Source of the DNA: Alphaproteobacteria bacterium MarineAlpha2_Bin1
Lineage (GTDB): Bacteria; Pseudomonadota; Alphaproteobacteria; SHVP01
Assembly (NCBI GenBank): GCA_002938125.1
Contig: PTLN01000003.1
Span: 1 to 39,380 of the forward strand
Length of the DNA: 39,380 nt
Direction: 5' to 3'
Positions 34,466 through 39,380 of the stretch are shown here, one piece after another. The translations under genes and the position numbers were made by a program. Under the pieces are notes generated by a model that did no database searches, was not told the origin of the DNA, and saw only the letters and a program-made list of their open reading frames with translations. Numbering within the stretch: the first letter of the stretch is position 1; every line of letters starts with the position of its first letter.

Positions 34466-35602
34466 TTATCTATAGATTTTTTCAAAAAACATGTGCTCGT
34501 AAGTACCGCTTATTCCTTTTGCTCTTGATAAGGGGTAAAAAGCTTCAGACCTATTAATCAATTTATAACTATTTAAAGATTCAAAGTAGGTTTTTTCAGT
34601 AGTAGCATTTAAGACTCTTAGAGTTCCTTTTTCACCTGTTGGCATACCACTCATATTTTGATTTAAATAGATATAATCAGTCGAATTTCTGATTATATTT
34701 AGATAGTTTTCTACTATTTCAGGTTCCATTTCTTGAAAACTTGCGCTATTCCAAAACAAATCAAATTTGTACGATGTTAGTAACGGAAATTGCCATGATC
34801 CAAGCATATATACTTTGCCAGGACTTAATTTTGGAATTTTTTTCCATTCTCTAGTTTCTCTGTAGGAAATCAAATCGCTTCGAAATAATTTTTTTAAATA
34901 TTGCTCACAACAATATAACTGAATTGGTAGATCAAAATTTAAAAATGAGACCTTAGGATGAAGAGTTTTAATTATATAAATTTGCTTCCCAATACCAGCT
35001 CCTAACTCAACCAGTGTACAATTCCTATTAAAGTTAAAATAATTATTACAATAAGAGTAATTCATATATTTAATTAATGAGTTATATGTATAATGACAAT
35101 TGCCAATTTTGAATCTATCTTGCGGGTAGCCAATATTTTCAATATTTATTTTTTCAATAGGTTGTGCTTTTTTAGACTCTCCATATAATTTTGCAATTCG
35201 GAACGCTGTTTCTCTTAAGTCATTCAAAGATGTATTATAAAAATTTATTGCCCAGTCCGGATACCTATGCATAAGATCTGTAATAAATGATGATGCAGAA
35301 TTTCCTTGATTAAATTCATTAATATTTTGTAATTTATAAAATCTACTGGTATCTATTTTTGGCCTCTCATCAACAGCACCCATAGAAACTAGCCAAGGTA
35401 TACTCTCTTCTGAACATAATTTAAAAATACTTCCATTAATTAGATCTTCAATAGACTGATCTTGATGAAATCTCCAAAAATTACTTGGCATATATTCTGA
35501 TGAGCATTTGGAGCTATCTTTAAGAATCAGATTCAAAAGATTTTTATCATCTTCTAAAGCCTCATAGGGTAAATAATTATCTGAAGCTATCTTTATCGTC
35601 AT
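34466..35602 (-). CDS. Putative sugar O-methyltransferase
   Basis: 378-residue protein with a SAM-binding motif VELGAGIGKQIYIIKTLHP (198-216), followed by FLNFDLPIQLYCCEQYL, where an acidic/aspartate strand end would bind SAM, and DLFWNSASFQEMEPEIVENYLNIIR. This layout resembles the bacterial "putative sugar O-methyltransferase" group found in surface polysaccharide loci. The N-terminal 190 residues are helical and not otherwise recognised. No polysaccharide genes flank it, so the acceptor is uncertain. No signal peptide. Confidence 0.65.
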   Translation of the reverse strand: MTIKIASDNYLPYEALEDDKNLLNLILKDSSKCSSEYMPSNFWRFHQDQSIEDLINGSIFKLCSEESIPWLVSMGAVDERPKIDTSRFYKLQNINEFNQGNSASSFITDLMHRYPDWAINFYNTSLNDLRETAFRIAKLYGESKKAQPIEKINIENIGYPQDRFKIGNCHYTYNSLIKYMNYSYCNNYFNFNRNCTLVELGAGIGKQIYIIKTLHPKVSFLNFDLPIQLYCCEQYLKKLFRSDLISYRETREWKKIPKLSPGKVYMLGSWQFPLLTSYKFDLFWNSASFQEMEPEIVENYLNIIRNSTDYIYLNQNMSGMPTGEKGTLRVLNATTEKTYFESLNSYKLINRSEAFYPLSRAKGISGTYEHMFFEKIYR

Positions 35603-35693
35603 TTCAAACCTATAAAAAATATCAATTTAAAAAATATAAGTGAAAAGTAAATAAAGAATTAATTTCAAATATTTACTTAAAATTTATAAAAAT

Positions 35694-36611
35694 CTAACTT
35701 GGATTACTGCTTATTTGAAATCCATTATTTATAAGATTTTCTTTTAGTTTTGAAATATGTCTTGGCCCCACTTCACAGCAACCGCCAATAATTTTTGCAC
35801 CTAATTTAACCCAGTTAATTGCAAAATTAGAATATTTTTCTGGGTTTAAATCTTTTCTTTTTTCTAAACTATCTACTGTACCTCCTGGCAATAGTGCATT
35901 AATCGACGTGAAGCCATTTGCATAAGCACCTATAATTGAAAAGTTTGACTTTAATTCTTGAATTGACGAGTCAATAGCTTCTGGTATAGAGCAATTAATT
36001 AAAACTGCATCTACGTTTAAACTTTTCATTTCTTTTATTCCATCAAACAGTTTTTCACCTGATCTCAGTGTTGAAGTATTATCATCATTTATAGAAAAAC
36101 TAATCCATATAGGTTTTGAAAAAATTTTAGCTGCAGTAATAGCAGCTTTAGCTTCAATAATAGATGACATTGTTTCGCAGAGAAAAAAATCTACATTATT
36201 TGCTTGTATTGATGCAATCTTATAATACTGATCGATTGACTCATTAAATCCAGGCGCAGTTTCAGGTCTATAACTAGCTGTTAGTGGGGGAAGGCAGCCA
36301 GCAATATTTAGATCTCCGTTATGAATACTTATTGTTTTATCTTTTGAACGATTAGCGATACTCATTGCTCTATTTTGTAAGGGTTCAAATAATTCTAATG
36401 AGCTATCTCTTTTAAGTCTTTCTGGAGTTAGAGCATAACTATTTAGAGTAATAATTCTTGATCCTGCCTGAATAAAATCACAATGAACATCTTCAACTAT
36501 TTGAGGTTCATCAAGTAAAACTTTAGCTGACCACATTGGGTGAGGTTTTTGTTTAGATCTAAGTAATAGTTCTTGACCCATACCGCCGTCTAATAAAGCA
36601 ATTTTTTCCAT
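35694..36611 (-). CDS. Homocysteine S-methyltransferase (second copy, intact zinc site)
   Basis: TIM-barrel thiol methyltransferase of 305 aa from the ATG at 36611 (MEKIALLDGGMGQELL); the ORF track adds 14 residues of weak, Lys/Ile-rich sequence. Zinc ligands are all present: C207 (VLINCSIPEAI) and C278/C279 (IIGGCCEVGPRH). Also seen: ITLNSYALTPERL, GCLPPLTASYRPE, FFLCETMSSIIEAKAA, and YANGFTSINALLPGG. It would move a methyl group from betaine, S-methylmethionine, or another donor to homocysteine, making methionine. Divergent from the MetF-like gene across about 110 bases and near proVW, which suggests use of methyl groups from imported osmolytes. It differs clearly from the copy at 19 kb. 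Confidence 0.88.
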   Translation of the reverse strand: MEKIALLDGGMGQELLLRSKQKPHPMWSAKVLLDEPQIVEDVHCDFIQAGSRIITLNSYALTPERLKRDSSLELFEPLQNRAMSIANRSKDKTISIHNGDLNIAGCLPPLTASYRPETAPGFNESIDQYYKIASIQANNVDFFLCETMSSIIEAKAAITAAKIFSKPIWISFSINDDNTSTLRSGEKLFDGIKEMKSLNVDAVLINCSIPEAIDSSIQELKSNFSIIGAYANGFTSINALLPGGTVDSLEKRKDLNPEKYSNFAINWVKLGAKIIGGCCEVGPRHISKLKENLINNGFQISSNPS

Positions 36612-36724
36612 AATTATTTCAATTTTCCAGGTTAATTTAAAAAATTTTATCAATTTTAAAAATAAATGGTACTTTTTTATTTTGGAAGTATTAATTTAAT
36701 CTAATTTGGTGTATTTAATATTTT

Positions 36725-37639
36725 ATGAATAATATTAACAAAAATACAAGCAAATTAAATGAGGCTCTAGCAAAAAAAAAGTTTGTAATTACAGCTGAAA
36801 CAACACCAAAAACAGATACTGATTTGAATGCATCATTAGAAAAAGTATTATACCTCAAAGGACTTGCTGATGCAGTAAATATAACTGACGGAGCAGGAGC
36901 AAAATCGCACCTTTCTAGTCTTGTTTTATCAGGGGTGATGAAATCAAATGGTATTGAACCAATCATTCAACTTACATTAAGAGATAAAAATAGAATAGCA
37001 ATACAAAGTGATATAATTGGAGCTTCTGCAATGGGTGTTACAAATTTTTTAGTACTTACTGGTGACCCTGCGGAAGTTGGAGATGAGAAACAGGCTAAGT
37101 TTGTAGGTGATTTTGAGCAATCAACAGACTTGATTTCATTATTAACAAAAATTAATAATACAGGTGAGTTAAATTCGGGTAGAAATATCACTAATCCTCC
37201 AGAAATTTTTCTTGGTGCAGCTGATGCTCCATTCTTACCTCCTAGTAATTGGAAGCCAGACAAACTTATTGCTAAAGTAAATTCTGGTGCTCAATTTTTT
37301 CAAACTCAATATTGTTTTGATATGAAGATATGCAAAAAATATTTTTCAATATTGTCCGATTTTGGTTTATTAAAATCAGTATACTTTTTAGTTGGAATAG
37401 GGCCATTTTCATCTAGTAAACAAGCTATATGGATGCATGAGAATCTTCCAGGTGTGGAAGTTCCTGATAGAATACTTAATATACTTAGCAAATCTAAAGA
37501 CCAAAAAGGAGATGGAAAGAAAATTTGTCTAGAACTTTTAAACGAATTACATGAAATCGATGGAGTTTCAGGAGCTCATATTATGGGACCTGGTCAAGAA
37601 CAAACTGTTGCAGAAATAATCCAAGCTATTAGGAAATAG
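36725..37639 (+). CDS. Methylenetetrahydrofolate reductase-like protein
   Basis: FAD-dependent TIM-barrel protein of the MetF superfamily, 304 aa. VITAETTPKTDTD (E25 in the place of the catalytic Glu), GLADAVNITDGAGAKSHLSSLVLSGVMKSNGIEPIIQLTLRDKNRIAIQSDIIGASAMGVTNFLVLTGD is the folate/FAD core, and GAQFFQTQYCFD and SGAHIMGPGQEQTVAEII complete it. The sequence is a divergent MetF rather than the classic E. coli form; relatives work in one-carbon catabolism as well as methionine synthesis. Divergent from the homocysteine methyltransferase and convergent with proV, stops five bases apart. It probably links folate C1 units to the methyl-transfer gene beside it. Confidence 0.85.
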   Translation: MNNINKNTSKLNEALAKKKFVITAETTPKTDTDLNASLEKVLYLKGLADAVNITDGAGAKSHLSSLVLSGVMKSNGIEPIIQLTLRDKNRIAIQSDIIGASAMGVTNFLVLTGDPAEVGDEKQAKFVGDFEQSTDLISLLTKINNTGELNSGRNITNPPEIFLGAADAPFLPPSNWKPDKLIAKVNSGAQFFQTQYCFDMKICKKYFSILSDFGLLKSVYFLVGIGPFSSSKQAIWMHENLPGVEVPDRILNILSKSKDQKGDGKKICLELLNELHEIDGVSGAHIMGPGQEQTVAEIIQAIRK

Positions 37640-37644
37640 TTTGT

Positions 37645-38718
37645 TTATCTTCTCGATATAACTGAAACAAGATTTTTTGTCGTTATTGAACCAATTATAG
37701 ATGATTTTTCTTTCACACTTGCAGAACTTATATCAGCATTGACTAATTTCTCAATAGCTTCTTCAACTGTTGTATTTGCATCAATAACAAAATCTGATGA
37801 GGCTGGTTCTTTTTCGATTATATGTTTTACTTGAATTATTTTTCCTCTATTAATATCTTTTGTAAAGTCAGTTACATAATCATCTATTGGTTTTAAAATT
37901 ATTTCTTGAGGGTTACCTTGTTGAACCATTTCACCGCCTCTCAAAATAACAATATTATCCCCCAGTTTAAGCGCTTCATCTAAATCATGGGTAATAAATA
38001 CAATAGTTTTATTTAATTCTTTTTGAAGTTCCAATAGTATATTTTGCATATCAGACCTAATTAATGGGTCTAGAGCGGAAAATGCTTCATCCATTAGTAA
38101 AATATCTGGATTTGTTGCTAAAGCTCTAATTAATCCGACTCTCTGTTGCATTCCGCCAGAAAGTTGAGCTGGGTAATGGTTTTCAAATCCTCCCAAACCT
38201 ACACGTTCAATCCATTCGGAAGATATATTGGTAATTTCATCTTTGCTTTTAGATTGAATCTTAAGACCATAGGCAACATTTTCAGTAACAGTTCTATGCG
38301 GAAAGAGAGAGAATTTTTGAAAAACCATAGAAGCTTTAAATCGCCTAAAGTTTGTTAGTTCTTTCTGTTGCATAGCAAGAACATCTTCACCATCAACAAT
38401 AATTTTTCCTGATGTAGGTTCAATTAATCTATTTATATGACGAATCAGAGTAGATTTACCAGCTCCTGATAAACCCATTACAACTTGGATACCACAAGCT
38501 GGAATACCAATATTTATATCTTGAAGTCCAACAGTATGATTATATTTCTCAAGAAGTTCTTCTTTTGAGATTCCAGCTTTTACCTTATTGAGCATTACTG
38601 CAGGGTTTGGTCCAAAAATTTTATAAAGATCTTTAATCTCAATTTTAGTATTAGTTACTATTGTTATTCTCCCTATGCTTTTGTAATCTTTGACCAAATT
38701 TTTGTGATACACGGTCAA
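37645..38718 (-). CDS. proV: Glycine betaine/proline-type ABC transporter ATP-binding protein
   Basis: ATPase of a ProU/OpuA-type osmolyte importer. Walker A GLSGAGKST (82-90 in the ORF), IFGPNPAVMLNKVKAGISKEELLEKYNHTVGLQDI typical of ProV, MVFQKFSLFPHRTVTENVAYGL with the Q-loop, signature LSGGMQQRVGLIRAL, Walker B ILLMDEAFSALDP and the switch THD. The last 60 residues look like a CBS-type regulatory tail. The start is uncertain: the ORF track uses TTG 38718 and overlaps proW by 68 bases, but homologues begin near TNTKIEIKDLYKIFG. An AGGGAG lies seven bases before an in-frame ATA at 38661. Substrates are glycine betaine, proline betaine or DMSP-like osmolytes. Confidence 0.92.
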   Translation of the reverse strand: MTVYHKNLVKDYKSIGRITIVTNTKIEIKDLYKIFGPNPAVMLNKVKAGISKEELLEKYNHTVGLQDINIGIPACGIQVVMGLSGAGKSTLIRHINRLIEPTSGKIIVDGEDVLAMQQKELTNFRRFKASMVFQKFSLFPHRTVTENVAYGLKIQSKSKDEITNISSEWIERVGLGGFENHYPAQLSGGMQQRVGLIRALATNPDILLMDEAFSALDPLIRSDMQNILLELQKELNKTIVFITHDLDEALKLGDNIVILRGGEMVQQGNPQEIILKPIDDYVTDFTKDINRGKIIQVKHIIEKEPASSDFVIDANTTVEEAIEKLVNADISSASVKEKSSIIGSITTKNLVSVISRR

Positions 38719-39380
38719 AAATTATTGCAATTATCACAATAGCAAGACCATTCATTAGCCCAACAGCCAAATATTGATTTGATACTGCTCTTAGTACTTG
38801 TTGTCCTAAACCAGCCATTCCAATCATTGCTGCAATTACGACCATTGCTAATGCCATCATAATTGTTTGGTTAACACCCGCAAATATGTTTGGGAGAGCC
38901 AATGGAATCTGAACTCCAAACAATTTTTGCCAATAATTTGCTCCAAAAGCTTCTGCTGCTTCTAAAACATCTCTATCAACTAGTCTTATACCCAGATTAG
39001 TTAGTCTTACTATTGGAGGAATAGCATAAATACAGACAGCAATTAATCCTGGAACTTTTCCTATACCTAACAACATAACTACAGGTATTAAATAGACAAA
39101 GCTCGGAATAGTTTGCATGATATCAAGGATAGGTGTAATTATAGATTGAACTCGATCTGATTTTGCCATCCACATGCCAAGGGGAATTCCAATTGCAATA
39201 CATAGAATTGTTGATACAGATATGATAGCAAGCGTTTTCATAGTATCTTGCCACATTCCAAAGTAGCCTATTAATAAAAAAGCTACAACTGATCCCATAA
39301 CAACGTAAATACTCCTAGCACCTAACCAAGCTAATATAGCAATTACAAATATAATTATCGGCCACGGGGTAGCAATTAAT
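38651..39380 (-). CDS. proW: Glycine betaine/proline-type ABC transporter permease, 5' end outside window
   Basis: Inner-membrane permease partner of ProV. The ORF track starts at an internal ATG (39298), but the frame stays open to the window edge, adding 27 codons that read LIATPWPIIIFVIAILAWLGARSIYVV, so the gene is truncated by the window. Visible helices include LAIISVSTILCIAIGIPLGMWMA, IMQTIPSFVYLIPVVMLLGIGKVPGLIAVCIYAIPPIVRLT, the EAA-type loop EAAEAFGANYWQKLFGVQIPLALPNIFAGVNQTIMMAL and GLGQQVLRAVSNQ. ProV starts within its 3' end. The binding protein gene is not in the window. Confidence 0.93.
   Translation of the reverse strand, partial: LIATPWPIIIFVIAILAWLGARSIYVVMGSVVAFLLIGYFGMWQDTMKTLAIISVSTILCIAIGIPLGMWMAKSDRVQSIITPILDIMQTIPSFVYLIPVVMLLGIGKVPGLIAVCIYAIPPIVRLTNLGIRLVDRDVLEAAEAFGANYWQKLFGVQIPLALPNIFAGVNQTIMMALAMVVIAAMIGMAGLGQQVLRAVSNQYLAVGLMNGLAIVIIAIIFDRVSQKFGQRLQKHRENNNSN

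Noticed and set aside
36715-37491. Minus-strand ORFs opposite the MetF-like gene
   Set aside because: The plus-strand MetF-like protein has clear motifs throughout; the opposite-strand ORFs are shadows.

Overview
The window is a gene-dense, low-GC stretch that reads as a marine alphaproteobacterium with a streamlined genome. The grounds are AT-rich DNA, intergenic gaps that all stay below about 230 bases, frequent TTG starts, 1-14 base gaps or overlaps between co-directional genes, a GTTC-N7-GTTC LexA box of the alphaproteobacterial type in front of umuDC, an fdsGBACD formate dehydrogenase operon and a ProVW-type osmolyte transporter. A SAR11-like or HIMB59/AEGEAN-169-like lineage would fit, but no rRNA or marker tree is available here, so the lineage is inference. 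I see no rRNA, tRNA, CRISPR array, IS element or prophage.

Layout. 1-3.1 kb (minus): TCA-cycle 2-oxoglutarate dehydrogenase, sucA followed by the start of sucB (cut by the window edge). 3.3-4.3 kb (minus): endonuclease III behind a DUF2784 membrane protein. 4.4-7.7 kb (plus): a sigma-like glutathione S-transferase, a PD-(D/E)XK nuclease-like protein, a DUF4396 membrane protein and a class I methyltransferase. 7.7-9.4 kb (minus): an unusual protein with two fused alpha/beta-hydrolase domains, neither with a serine at the nucleophile elbow. 9.5-10.6 kb (plus): a small membrane protein and a ceramidase-like (CREST) membrane protein. 10.6-13.5 kb (minus): a GT4 glycosyltransferase, then umuD-umuC. 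An SOS box lies between umuD and a divergent alkB-like repair gene (13.6-14.2 kb).

14.7-20 kb holds a catabolic-looking set: class IV aminotransferase, iron-type alcohol dehydrogenase (opposite strand), a histidinol-dehydrogenase-family enzyme resembling sulfopropanediol dehydrogenase HpsN, an SDR overlapping it by four bases, and a homocysteine S-methyltransferase-family protein with an altered zinc site. 20-25 kb: SelO (protein AMPylase family) with a DUF3147 protein, two orphan genes, an EamA exporter and a luciferase-like monooxygenase. 25-27.2 kb: O-acetylhomoserine sulfhydrylase (metY) coupled to an alpha/beta hydrolase. 27.3-33.2 kb: the complete NAD-dependent molybdenum formate dehydrogenase operon fdsG-B-A-C(fdhD)-D, ending in a bidirectional terminator. 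33.2-35.6 kb (minus): an MFS transporter and a putative sugar O-methyltransferase. 35.7-37.6 kb: a divergent pair, homocysteine S-methyltransferase and a methylenetetrahydrofolate-reductase-like protein. 37.6-39.4 kb (minus): proW (cut by the window edge) and proV for glycine betaine or related osmolytes.

Taken together, much of the right half fits one-carbon and methionine metabolism: uptake of methylated osmolytes (ProVW), methyl transfer to homocysteine (two HcyS-methyltransferases), folate-linked C1 chemistry (MetF-like), direct sulfhydrylation (MetY) and oxidation of formate to CO2 with NADH gain (Fds). This joint picture is inferred from gene families and proximity.
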